Below, piece by piece: positions 38,822 through 46,513 of a DNA stretch of 64,000 nucleotides. The DNA is from 40CM-4-68-19 sp036513415. GTDB lineage: Bacteria; Myxococcota; Myxococcia; Myxococcales; 40CM-4-68-19. Below the pieces are notes generated by a model. The model did not search any database and was not told the DNA's origin. It saw nothing but the letters and a program-made list of their open reading frames with translations. Both the position numbers and the translations under genes were made by a program. The DNA lies in NCBI GenBank assembly GCA_036513415.1, contig DATBZA010000177.1, positions 62,001 to 126,000 of the forward strand, read 5' to 3'. The first letter of the stretch is position 1. Every line of letters begins with the position of its first letter.

Positions 38822-40510
38822 CTAGAAGACCGGATTCTCGCGGTACGTCCCCCACAGCTTCTTCAGCTTCTCGACGATGTCGCCCATGCTGGCGCCCTCC
38901 CGCACCAGCTCGATGGTCACCGGCATGATGTTGGCCGACTCGTCCTTCGCCACCCGCACCAGCTGATCGAGCAGGGCGGAGACCTTGGCGTTGTCGCGCT
39001 CCTTGCGCACGCGCCTGAGGCGGTTGATCTGCCGCTCCGCGGTGGTCTCGTCGTGAGGATGGATCTCGACGTCGAACTTCTCGTCCGGCTCGACGTACTT
39101 GTTGACGCCGATGACGGGCTTCTCGCCGGTCTGCTTCTTGATGGCGGTGTCGTACGCGTAGTCGGCGATGTGCTTCTGGAACCAGCTCTCCTTGATCAAC
39201 TTGATGGTGCCGCCGAGCTTGTCCACCTCGTCGATGATCTCGAAGATCTTCTTCTCGTAGTCGTTGGTCAGCGACTCCAGGAAGTACGAGCCGCCGAGCG
39301 GGTCGACGACGTTCGCCGCGTTCGTCTCTTCGGCGATGATCTGCTGCGTGCGCAAGGCGATCTTCATCGCCTCCTCGGTGGGGATGGCGAACGCCTCGTC
39401 CATGCCATTGGTGTGCAGGCTCTGCGCACCGCCCAGCACGGCGGAGAGCGCCTGGAACGCCGTGCGGACGACGTTGATCTTGTACTGCGGCCGCGTGAGG
39501 CTCGCCGCCGCCGTCTGGCAGTGGAAGCGGAGCCGCATCGACTCCGGGTTCTTGGCGCCGAACCGGTCGCGCATGATCCTCGCATAGGCGCGGCGCACGG
39601 CCCGGAACTTGGCGATCTCCTCGAAGAAGTCGTTCTGGCAGACGAAGAAGAACGCCAGGCGGGGCGCGAACTCGTCCACGTTCATGCCCGTCTTGGTGAC
39701 TTCCTCGACGTAGGTGATCAGGTTGCAGAGGGTGAACGCCACCTCGTGCAGCGGAGAAGAGCCGGCTTCCGAGATGTGGTAGCCCGAGATGTTGATCGGG
39801 TTGTACCGCTTCATGTTGCGCGCGCAGTAGGTGATGCAGTCGCGCACGATCCGCACCGACGGATCGATGGGGAAGGTGTACTCCTTCTGCGCCATGTACT
39901 CCTTGAGGATGTCCGCCTGGATGGTCCCCGAGAGCTTGTTCAGATCGAACCCGCGCTTCTCCGCCAGCACCACGTACATGGCGAGCAGGATCCAGGCGCT
40001 GGGATTGATGGTCATGGAGACGGAGATCTTCTCCAGATCGATCCCGTCGAAGAGCGCCTCCATGTCGGCGACGGTGTCGACCGCGACGCCTTCGCGCCCC
40101 ACCTCGCCCTCGGACATTGGATGATCGGAGTCGTAGCCCATCAAGGTGGGCATGTCGAAGTCGACGGAGAGGCCGGTCTGGCCCTGGGAGATGAGGTACT
40201 TGAAGCGCTTGTTGGTGTCCTCGCCGGTCCCGAAGCCCGCGATCTGCCGCATGGTCCAGTGCCGGCTGCGGTACATGGTCGGGTACGGGCCGCGCGTGAA
40301 GGGGAAGCGCCCGGGAAGTCCGACGTCCTCGACCGGGGTGTCCTGGATGTCGAGCACGGTGTAGGTGCGCTTCACCGGGAATCCGCCGCTCGTATAGAAC
40401 TGGTCCTTCCTCTCTTTCTGCTTGGCGAGGAAGGACTTCACCTCGCGCTGCTCCCAGTCTTGGACTTCCTTCTGCACGGCCTCGGGGTTGTCCAGCTCGA
40501 TCTTGCTCAT
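38822..40510 (-). CDS. hcmA: 2-Hydroxyisobutyryl-CoA mutase large subunit
   Basis: 562-residue adenosylcobalamin-dependent acyl-CoA mutase substrate domain without its own B12 domain. Substrate channel segments are typical of the family (PYPTMYRSRHWTMRQIAGFG, GLSVDFDMPTLMGYDSDHP, RLRFHCQTAAASLTRPQYKI, VLGGAQSLHTNGMDEAF). Counting from Met1, Ile is at 90 (RQI) and Asp at 117 (SVDFD). Methylmalonyl-CoA mutase has Tyr, and isobutyryl-CoA mutase Phe, at the first site, and Ala is usual at the second. The Ile90/Asp117 pair and the 562-residue length match the characterised 2-hydroxyisobutyryl-CoA mutase HcmA. The reaction converts 2-hydroxyisobutyryl-CoA to (S)-3-hydroxybutyryl-CoA. Operon with HcmB, MeaB-type chaperone and CoA ligase. 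Confidence 0.92.
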   Translation of the reverse strand: MSKIELDNPEAVQKEVQDWEQREVKSFLAKQKERKDQFYTSGGFPVKRTYTVLDIQDTPVEDVGLPGRFPFTRGPYPTMYRSRHWTMRQIAGFGTGEDTNKRFKYLISQGQTGLSVDFDMPTLMGYDSDHPMSEGEVGREGVAVDTVADMEALFDGIDLEKISVSMTINPSAWILLAMYVVLAEKRGFDLNKLSGTIQADILKEYMAQKEYTFPIDPSVRIVRDCITYCARNMKRYNPINISGYHISEAGSSPLHEVAFTLCNLITYVEEVTKTGMNVDEFAPRLAFFFVCQNDFFEEIAKFRAVRRAYARIMRDRFGAKNPESMRLRFHCQTAAASLTRPQYKINVVRTAFQALSAVLGGAQSLHTNGMDEAFAIPTEEAMKIALRTQQIIAEETNAANVVDPLGGSYFLESLTNDYEKKIFEIIDEVDKLGGTIKLIKESWFQKHIADYAYDTAIKKQTGEKPVIGVNKYVEPDEKFDVEIHPHDETTAERQINRLRRVRKERDNAKVSALLDQLVRVAKDESANIMPVTIELVREGASMGDIVEKLKKLWGTYRENPVF

Positions 40511-40514
40511 GGGG

Positions 40515-41474
40515 TCAGGCTCCGATTCCTTCAATCAGTTGCTCACCGGCGGTGTACGGGTTGATCTCGCGCGACACGAGGCGGTCAGCCAGGGCGCGGA
40601 CGCGGCCGGCGCTGCGCTCCTGGAAGCGGATGCGCAGCAGGTCCTCGGCCGTCTTCAGCATGCGGAACTCGGCGATCTTGCGGCTCCGGGCGCGCCCGGC
40701 CTCGGAGGTCTCGAGGAACGCCTTGTGCTTCTCCAGAGCGGAGACGAGCTCCTCGAATCCCTCGCCCTTCATCGAGCTGGTGGCGACGACCGGGGGCCGC
40801 CACGCCGAGCTCGAATCGAGCGAGATGCCCAGCGCCAGCATCTGCTTGAGGTCGCTGATGGTGCTGCGCGCGTCGGGGCGATCGCTCTTGCTCACCACGT
40901 GGATGTCGGCGATCTCGAGGATCCCCGCCTTGATGGCCTGGATCTCGTCGCCCAGGCCCGGGGCGGAGACGACCAGCGTGGTGTGCGAAGCGCTGGCGAC
41001 TTCCACCTCGTCCTGCCCGACGCCGACGGTCTCGATCAGGATGTAGTCGTAGCCGGCGACGTCCAGGATGTCGACGGAGTCGAGGGTCGCCCGGGCCATG
41101 CCGCCGAGGGCGCCGCGGGTCGCCATGCTGCGGATGTACACGCCTTCGTCCCCCGCCAGGTCGCTCATGCGGATGCGATCGCCCATGATCGAGCCGCCCG
41201 AGTACGGGCTCGAGGGATCGATGGCGATGATCCCCACCTTGTGCCCGAGCTTGCGCAGGCGACCCGCGAGCACCGAGACCATGGTGGACTTCCCGCTGCC
41301 CGGCACGCCGGTGATGCCGATGACGTGCGACTTGCCGGCGCGCACATACACCTCACCCAGCGTCTCCCGGCACTCGGGATCCGCCGCTTCCGCGCGGCTG
41401 AGCAGCCGCGCGATGGCGGCCACGTCGCCCTCGAGAACACGCGGAAGCAGGTCGCGGGAAGAGACCCTGCTCAT
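40515..41474 (-). CDS. MeaB/ArgK-type G-protein chaperone of the mutase
   Basis: 319-residue P-loop GTPase. Walker A GITGVPGSGKSTMVSVLAG, base-recognition and switch parts AIDPSSPYSGGSIMGDRIRM and YDYILIETVGVGQDEVEVA, and the SKSD guanine motif are present. Proteins of this family load adenosylcobalamin into B12 mutases and rescue inactivated enzyme; the version with 2-hydroxyisobutyryl-CoA mutase has been called MeaH. ATG at 41474 overlaps the stop of the CoA-ligase gene (ATGA) and the stop is 4 bp from hcmA, so stoichiometric coexpression with the mutase is built in. Confidence 0.93.
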   Translation of the reverse strand: MSRVSSRDLLPRVLEGDVAAIARLLSRAEAADPECRETLGEVYVRAGKSHVIGITGVPGSGKSTMVSVLAGRLRKLGHKVGIIAIDPSSPYSGGSIMGDRIRMSDLAGDEGVYIRSMATRGALGGMARATLDSVDILDVAGYDYILIETVGVGQDEVEVASASHTTLVVSAPGLGDEIQAIKAGILEIADIHVVSKSDRPDARSTISDLKQMLALGISLDSSSAWRPPVVATSSMKGEGFEELVSALEKHKAFLETSEAGRARSRKIAEFRMLKTAEDLLRIRFQERSAGRVRALADRLVSREINPYTAGEQLIEGIGA

Positions 41475-42913
41475 CGCGGAAGGTCCTTCCCTAGCTTCTG
41501 GTTCAGCTCGCGGAAGACCTCGCGATCGTCGACTACGCGGCGCGCCTTGAAGTCGGTGCGTGGGAAGGTGCCGGGTGCCACGACCTCCACGCCTGCGCGC
41601 AGGCCGAGCATGGTGTGGATGCGCTTCGCCACCATCTCCTTGAACGCAGCGAGCTTTCCCTGCTTCTCCACGTCCGACGTCGGCTCGACACGCAGGAGCA
41701 GCTCGTCCATCTTGGCGCCGCTGCGGCTGATGATGATGCGGTGCTCGCCGCCGTAGCCCTCCACCTGATTCAAGGCCGCGTCGATCTCGCTCGGGTACAC
41801 GTTCTCGCCGCGAATGGTGAACATGTCGTCGATGCGTCCGAAGATCCCGTTGGGCAGGCGCGGGTAGGTGCGGCCGCACGGATTGGGGTCGTTGGTCCAC
41901 TGCGTGAGATCGCCGGAGACCAGCCGGATCATCGGCTGCGAGGTGCGCTCGAGCTGGGTGTACACGGGCGTGCCCCGCTGGCCGTACGGAACGCGGTGGA
42001 AGGTGCCCGGATCGCAGATCTCGGTGTAGACGACGTCCTGCCAGCACAACATGCCGGAGGTCTGCTCCGACCCCGCCACGTTCATCCACGGCGTGATCTC
42101 CGCCATGGACCCGGAGTCGTAGACCTTGGCGTTGTACGACTGCTCGATGCGGTCCTTGACGCCGGGCACCGACGCGCCCGGCTCGCCGGAGAAGAACAAC
42201 CGCTTGATTCCGAAGTTCTTCGGATCGAGGCCTTCCTTCTCCGCCACCTCGGCGAGGTAGAGCGCGAACGAGGGCGTCCCGTAGAACGCTTGCGGCTTCA
42301 TGGTGTTCATCCACTGCACCGCGCGCGAGGACATGCCGGGCGCGCCTGCGCCGAACGGGAACGCCTTGCAGCCCAGGCGCTCGGAACCGGAGAGCGCGCC
42401 CCAGCTCCCCATGTAGAGGCTGAAGATGGCGGCGACGAACACCATGTCGCCCGGGCGGATGCCCATCCCGTACATGATGCGCGCGTGCGCGTTGGCGATG
42501 TTGCGCCAGTCATTGCACCCGACAGCGAAAGCCGTCGGAATGCCGGTGGTCCCGGAAGTTCCATGAACATGGAACACTTCCGACTCCGGAATGCACAAAT
42601 AGTCGCCGAAGGGCCGCACCCGCTCCTGCGCCTTGCGTAGATCGGCCTTCGTGATCACCGGGCACTTCGACTCGAAGTCCTCGAGCGACTTGATCTGGTC
42701 GGGGTGGAAGCCGGCCTCGTCCCACTTCTTGCGGTAGAAGGGCGCCTTCTCATAGGCGTAGCGGCACACCTCGCAGAGGCGCTGCACGATGGCGCGCTCC
42801 CGATCCCCCGCGGGCATCGTCTCACGCCTGGGGAACCAGTAGCGGCTTCCGGCCTCAGGCCTGTACGTATCGTCGTAGCGCGGCGGCCACGACCAGTATT
42901 CCATCTCGCTCAT
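41471..42913 (-). CDS. PaaK-like CoA ligase, probable 2-hydroxyisobutyrate:CoA ligase
   Basis: 480 residues of the phenylacetate-CoA-ligase branch of ANL enzymes. The P loop is HGTSGTTGIPTAFAVG. YDSGSMAEITPWMNV, the motif NGIFGRIDDMFTIRGENVYP and the C-terminal FPRTDFKARRVVDDREV with its catalytic Lys are present. It lies between hcmB and the MeaB-type gene, with a 4-bp overlap to the latter, so it almost certainly makes the CoA ester used by the mutase. Known clusters for 2-hydroxyisobutyrate breakdown include a ligase in this position. Chemistry secure, substrate inferred from the HcmA signature. Confidence 0.88.
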   Translation of the reverse strand: MSEMEYWSWPPRYDDTYRPEAGSRYWFPRRETMPAGDRERAIVQRLCEVCRYAYEKAPFYRKKWDEAGFHPDQIKSLEDFESKCPVITKADLRKAQERVRPFGDYLCIPESEVFHVHGTSGTTGIPTAFAVGCNDWRNIANAHARIMYGMGIRPGDMVFVAAIFSLYMGSWGALSGSERLGCKAFPFGAGAPGMSSRAVQWMNTMKPQAFYGTPSFALYLAEVAEKEGLDPKNFGIKRLFFSGEPGASVPGVKDRIEQSYNAKVYDSGSMAEITPWMNVAGSEQTSGMLCWQDVVYTEICDPGTFHRVPYGQRGTPVYTQLERTSQPMIRLVSGDLTQWTNDPNPCGRTYPRLPNGIFGRIDDMFTIRGENVYPSEIDAALNQVEGYGGEHRIIISRSGAKMDELLLRVEPTSDVEKQGKLAAFKEMVAKRIHTMLGLRAGVEVVAPGTFPRTDFKARRVVDDREVFRELNQKLGKDLPR

Positions 42914-42932
42914 TGTGGACCCCCGTTCTGGC

Positions 42933-43340
42933 TTACCTGGGCCCGCGCTCGCGGACCAGGCGGCGTACGGTCTCGACGATCACGTTGGGAGGCGTGTCCT
43001 GGAGCAGGATCTCGGCCACCCCCATCTTCTTCAGCGCGGTCACGTCCTCGTCGGGGATCACTCCTCCGCCGACGAGGATCATGTCGCTCACGCCCCTCTC
43101 CTTGAGGCGCTTCATGATGCGGGGGAAGGCGGTCATGTGGGCGCCCGACAGGAGACTGACCCCGAGCACGTCGACGTCTTCCTGGACAGCGGCGTCGACC
43201 ACCTCTTCCGGAGTGCGGTGCAGTCCGGTGTAGACCACGTCCATGCCTGCATCGCGCAGGCAACGGGAGACGACGCGGACGCCGCGATCGTGCCCGTCCA
43301 GTCCGACCTTCGCCATCAGCACTCGAATGTTCTCGGCCAT
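42933..43340 (-). CDS. hcmB: 2-Hydroxyisobutyryl-CoA mutase small (B12-binding) subunit
   Basis: 135-residue cobalamin-binding domain. The base-off/His-on motif is VGLDGHDRGVRVVSRCLRDA (DxHxxG with the Co-ligating His), followed by VLGVSLLSGAHM and ILVGGGVIPDEDV, which cradle the nucleotide tail. Length agrees with the separate small subunit of 2-hydroxyisobutyryl-CoA mutase. First gene of the five-gene operon; ATG at 43340 follows GGAGG. Its promoter region is shared with the divergent GntR regulator and contains a candidate operator at 43390-43404. Confidence 0.93.
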   Translation of the reverse strand: MAENIRVLMAKVGLDGHDRGVRVVSRCLRDAGMDVVYTGLHRTPEEVVDAAVQEDVDVLGVSLLSGAHMTAFPRIMKRLKERGVSDMILVGGGVIPDEDVTALKKMGVAEILLQDTPPNVIVETVRRLVRERGPR

Positions 43341-43496
43341 TCAACCTCCGGACGGGGAAAGGGGCGTCCGCTCTGGCGCTCGCTCCGTATGTCGTATGCG
43401 AAACACGCTACTGACAGATCCGTGGGACCTTGTCAAGCAGGGTAGATGGAAACGCACTGGCGCGGACGCCCCGATTTCTGCTAGATCTCATTTCGC
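43341..43496. promoter_or_regulatory. hcm divergent promoter region
   Basis: 156 bp between hcmB (minus) and the GntR gene (plus). On the minus strand a TTGACA box (complement of 43431-43436) is followed about 17 bp later by a weak CAGTAG-like -10 hexamer. The operator-like 43390-43404 then falls at or just after the expected transcription start. At the other end a perfect palindrome covers the regulator start codon. One regulator could thus silence both directions. Confidence 0.45.
43390..43404. promoter_or_regulatory. Candidate GntR operator near the hcm promoter
   Basis: TGTCGTATGCGAAAC. It matches 12 of 14 positions of TTTCGCATGCGAAA, the core of the palindrome at 43489. Placed downstream of the putative hcmB -10 element, about 50 bp before the hcmB start codon. 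Confidence 0.5.
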
Positions 43497-43506
43497 ATGC
43501 GAAATG
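43489..43506. promoter_or_regulatory. Perfect palindrome over the GntR start codon
   Basis: CATTTCGCATGCGAAATG is an exact 18-bp inverted repeat and contains the ATG (43497-43499) of the regulator. A GntR-family dimer bound here would block its own expression. The sequence recurs with two changes at the hcm promoter. Confidence 0.6.
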
Positions 43507-44258
43507 CCAGTGTAGACCTCCTGAAGCCCGGCCCGACTTTGATCGAGCAGGCCTACGACGCGATCCTCGCCGCCATCTGCGACGGGAGGCTGGCGCCCGG
43601 CGCCCGCCTCAACCAGGACGGTCTGGCGGCGCGCATGGGCATCTCGCGCCAGCCGGTGGGACAGGCCCTGTCCATCCTCAAGGCCCAGAACTTCGTTCGC
43701 GACACGGGGCGTCGCGGCATGATCGTCGCGCCGCTCGAGCGCGAGTTCTTCCGCGCCGCGTACGAGCTCCGCGAGGCGCTCGACTCGCTGGCCGCGAGCC
43801 TGGCCGCGCAGCGGTGCACCTCGCGGGACGCCGCCGAGGGACGCAAGCTGATCGCGGAAGGTCGCGAGGCGGCGAAGTCCGGCCGCGTCGACGCGCTGGT
43901 CGAAGCGGACATGGGCTTCCACCTCTGGATCTGCCGCGTCGCCGGCAACCCGCTCCTCGCCGACACGATCCGCCTCTATTGGAACCATCTCCGGCGCGCC
44001 ATGACGCAGGTGTTGCAGAAGCCTGCGCGCCACCGCGAGATCTGGAACGAGCATGAAGCCATCGTGGACGCGATGGCCGCGCACGACTCGGTCGAGGCCT
44101 CTCGCCGGGCCACGTTCCATGCGCGGGAGGCCGGCAAGAACGTCGCCAGGTCGATGCCCGCGGGGCCGGCGGGCATCGGCGCCGCTCGCGGGGTCGTCTC
44201 CCTCTCCGACGAGCCCCCGCGCTCCCCTGCCCCGCGCCGGCGCAAGGCGCTGCCCTAG
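43497..44258 (+). CDS. GntR/FadR-family transcriptional regulator
   Basis: 253 residues. The winged-helix domain is at about 14-75 (EQAYDAILAAICDGRLAPGA, LAARMGISRQPVGQALSILK). The all-helical FCD effector domain follows at about 85-225, with metal/ligand residues in ADMGFHLWICRVAGNP, EIWNEHEAIVDAMAAHDSV and ATFHAREAG. A Pro/Arg-rich tail closes the protein. No Shine-Dalgarno precedes the ATG, which lies within an 18-bp palindrome, so a leaderless transcript or a TTG start a little downstream is possible. It is divergent from the hcm operon and 9 bp before the thiamine-diphosphate enzyme. Probable repressor of the hydroxyisobutyrate genes, relieved by the acid or its CoA ester. Confidence 0.88.
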   Translation: MRNASVDLLKPGPTLIEQAYDAILAAICDGRLAPGARLNQDGLAARMGISRQPVGQALSILKAQNFVRDTGRRGMIVAPLEREFFRAAYELREALDSLAASLAAQRCTSRDAAEGRKLIAEGREAAKSGRVDALVEADMGFHLWICRVAGNPLLADTIRLYWNHLRRAMTQVLQKPARHREIWNEHEAIVDAMAAHDSVEASRRATFHAREAGKNVARSMPAGPAGIGAARGVVSLSDEPPRSPAPRRRKALP

Positions 44259-44267
44259 GATGCGCGC

Positions 44268-45989
44268 TTGAACCCGCCCAAGCCCACCGCCAGCTCCGCG
44301 GCCGGCGTGGTGGCGCGCTTTCTCAAAGCGCGGGGCGTCGAGCGCATCTTCGCCCTCTGTGGCGGACACATCATGCCCCTCTGGATGCGCGCCGACGCCG
44401 AGGGGATCCGCATCGTCGACGTGCGCGACGAGCGCGCCGCGGTCCACATGGCGCATGCCCACGCCGAGCTGACCGGCAAGCTCGGGGTCGCGCTCGTCAC
44501 CGCGGGCCCCGGCCTCACGAACGCGATCACCGGCATCGCCAACGCCCACGTCTCCAGGGCGCCGGTGCTGGTGCTGTCGGGCGTCGTTCCCACCCCACAA
44601 GAAAACCGCGGCGGGCTGCAGGACATGGTTCACACCGATCTGGTGCGGACCATCACGCGCTACGCGCGCACCGTGCGCGAACCCGCCCTGGTGCTGCAAG
44701 AGCTCGATGAAGCGGTGTCGCGCGCCTTTGGACAGGGCGGCGAGCCCGGCCCCGTCTACCTCGACTTCCCCACCGACACCCTGCGCGCCGAGGTGGCCCT
44801 GCGGGTGCAGCTCGAGGAGCACTTCCGGCCCAAGCCGCCGGCCCTGCTCCTGCCCGATCCGAAGGCCGTCGACGCGGCGGTGGAGCTGCTCTGGTCGGCG
44901 CGGAGGCCGCTGGTGATCACGGGGCGCGGCGCGCGTGGCGCGGGGCCCGAGCTGCGGCGCTTTCTCGACAAGCTCGGCGCGGTCTACCTCGACACCGGCG
45001 AGAGCCGCGGGCTGGTTCCCGACGAGCATCCCTCCGTCGTCGCCGCCACGCGCGGCACGGTGATGACCGAGGCGGACGTGGTCGTCACCGTCGGGCGCCG
45101 GCTCGACTTCCAGCTCGCGTTCGGATCGCCGGCCGTATTCGGCGGAGCGCGATTCGTGCGCATCGCCGATGCGGCTTCCGAGCTGCGCGACAACCGCCGG
45201 GGCGAGGTGGAGCTGTTCGCAAGCCCCGCCGCCGCCCTCGCCGCCCTCTCCAGCGCGGCTTCCGATCGGCCCTCCGCCGTCGACCGGGACTGGGCATCGG
45301 GGCTGCGCAAGCGGCACCTCGAGCGCGCCGAGAAGCTGCGCGCGACCATGGCGAGCACGCCCGACGGCAGCGATGGACGCATGCATCCGAATCGGCTGCT
45401 GGCCGCTCTGCAGGCGAAGCTCCCGCGAGACGCGATCGTGGTCGCCGACGGAGGCGACTTCCTCAGCTTCGCCCGGGTAGGCCTGTCTTCCCGCTCGTAC
45501 TTAGACCCCGGCCCGTTCGGCTGCATCGGGGTGGGCGTGCCGTTCGGTATCGCCGCCAGCCTCGCCTTTCCCGATCGGCTGGTGCTGGTGGCCACCGGGG
45601 ACGGCTCCTTCGGATTCAATGCCATCGAGCTGGACACTGCCGTGCGCCACCGCGCTCCGGCGGTGTTCGTGGTGGCGAACAACGGCGCCTGGCAGATCGA
45701 GGTGCACGACCAGGCTTCGACCTACGGGAGGGTCGCCGGCACCCGGCTGCAGTTCGCCGATCATGCGGGCATGGCCCGCGCGTTCGGAATGCACGCGGAG
45801 CGGGTGGAGCGGGCGGAGGACCTGCCCGCCGCGATCGATCGCGCGTTCGTCCGGAGACCTGCGTTGCTCGACGTGGTGGTCACGCCGGAGGCCGTCTCCG
45901 CCGACGCGAAGTCGGGGCTGGCGTGGGTGCCCGATCTCCAACCGCTGGCCGCCTGGGACGACGCCGAACGCGCCTGGCGCCAAGGTTGA
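44268..45989 (+). CDS. Thiamine-diphosphate enzyme, candidate 2-hydroxyacyl-CoA lyase
   Basis: 573 residues of the acetolactate synthase/oxalyl-CoA decarboxylase/2-hydroxyacyl-CoA lyase superfamily. The catalytic Glu is in VRDERAAVHMAHAHAELTG, a central domain follows at about 190-330 (LLWSARRPLVITGRGARG), and the diphosphate motif GDGSFGFN leads to VVANN. TTG is the likely start, with AGGA upstream, and lies 9 bp after the GntR stop. In actinobacteria a lyase of this kind splits 2-hydroxyisobutyryl-CoA to acetone and formyl-CoA. The position beside hcmAB and the shared regulator make that activity a good candidate here. Sequence alone does not exclude another 2-oxoacid or hydroxyacyl-CoA substrate. 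Confidence 0.8.
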   Translation: MNPPKPTASSAAGVVARFLKARGVERIFALCGGHIMPLWMRADAEGIRIVDVRDERAAVHMAHAHAELTGKLGVALVTAGPGLTNAITGIANAHVSRAPVLVLSGVVPTPQENRGGLQDMVHTDLVRTITRYARTVREPALVLQELDEAVSRAFGQGGEPGPVYLDFPTDTLRAEVALRVQLEEHFRPKPPALLLPDPKAVDAAVELLWSARRPLVITGRGARGAGPELRRFLDKLGAVYLDTGESRGLVPDEHPSVVAATRGTVMTEADVVVTVGRRLDFQLAFGSPAVFGGARFVRIADAASELRDNRRGEVELFASPAAALAALSSAASDRPSAVDRDWASGLRKRHLERAEKLRATMASTPDGSDGRMHPNRLLAALQAKLPRDAIVVADGGDFLSFARVGLSSRSYLDPGPFGCIGVGVPFGIAASLAFPDRLVLVATGDGSFGFNAIELDTAVRHRAPAVFVVANNGAWQIEVHDQASTYGRVAGTRLQFADHAGMARAFGMHAERVERAEDLPAAIDRAFVRRPALLDVVVTPEAVSADAKSGLAWVPDLQPLAAWDDAERAWRQG

Positions 45990-45997
45990 AATCAGCT

Positions 45998-46406
45998 GAA
46001 ATCGGTCTGAGCGCCGGCTCGACCTCGGACGGCGTCATCGCGGGCATCCAGCGGGGAGCGAAGCTGATTCATGACCGCGGCCTCAAGCTCGTCCAGGCGA
46101 CGATCACCTCGGCCCTGGGCAACAACACGGCCAACCCGATGGCGGACGTTCGACCGCGACAACCGGCGCAAAGTGGTGAACGTCTTCATCCGCGGGGCCG
46201 GCATCTTCGAGAGCATGGCGGACATGGATGCGGCCACCGTCAACCCATCGACGGGGATGATGCGCGACGAGTTCCTCACCAACAGCACGCTCGGGACCAT
46301 CGACCATCTGCATCCCAACCGGGCCGGTTACCTCTCGATGGCGAAGACGATCGACATCCGCGTGCTCGCCCCGCCGAGCCGCGGCCATCGCGACGACGAC
46401 GACTGA
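45998..46406 (+). pseudogene. Remnant of an SGNH/GDSL hydrolase (5'-truncated, frameshifted)
   Basis: The C-terminal half of an SGNH hydrolase can be read across two frames. The first has GLSAGSTSDGVIAGIQRGAK and DRGLKLVQATIT. After a frame change near 46145 the second has KVVNVFIRGAGIFESMADMD and the catalytic Asp-His signature GTIDHLHPNRAGY. The N-terminal half with the GDS serine is missing. No start codon or ribosome-binding site precedes it. This is a decaying gene between the thiamine-diphosphate enzyme and the secreted esterase. Confidence 0.7.
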
Positions 46407-46513
46407 GACCCGGAGCCCACCGTGCCCGAGGCAGCGTTGCCGCCGGTTTCGCATTGATCCGGCGCCGCAACCAAGGGCATGATGCGCCACTCATCAACCA
46501 AGAGGACCCCTCC

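Noticed and set aside
38822..40510. Methylmalonyl-CoA mutase annotation for this gene
   Set aside because: The active-site Tyr of methylmalonyl-CoA mutase is Ile90 here, and Asp117 is present; length and split B12 subunit also fit 2-hydroxyisobutyryl-CoA mutase.
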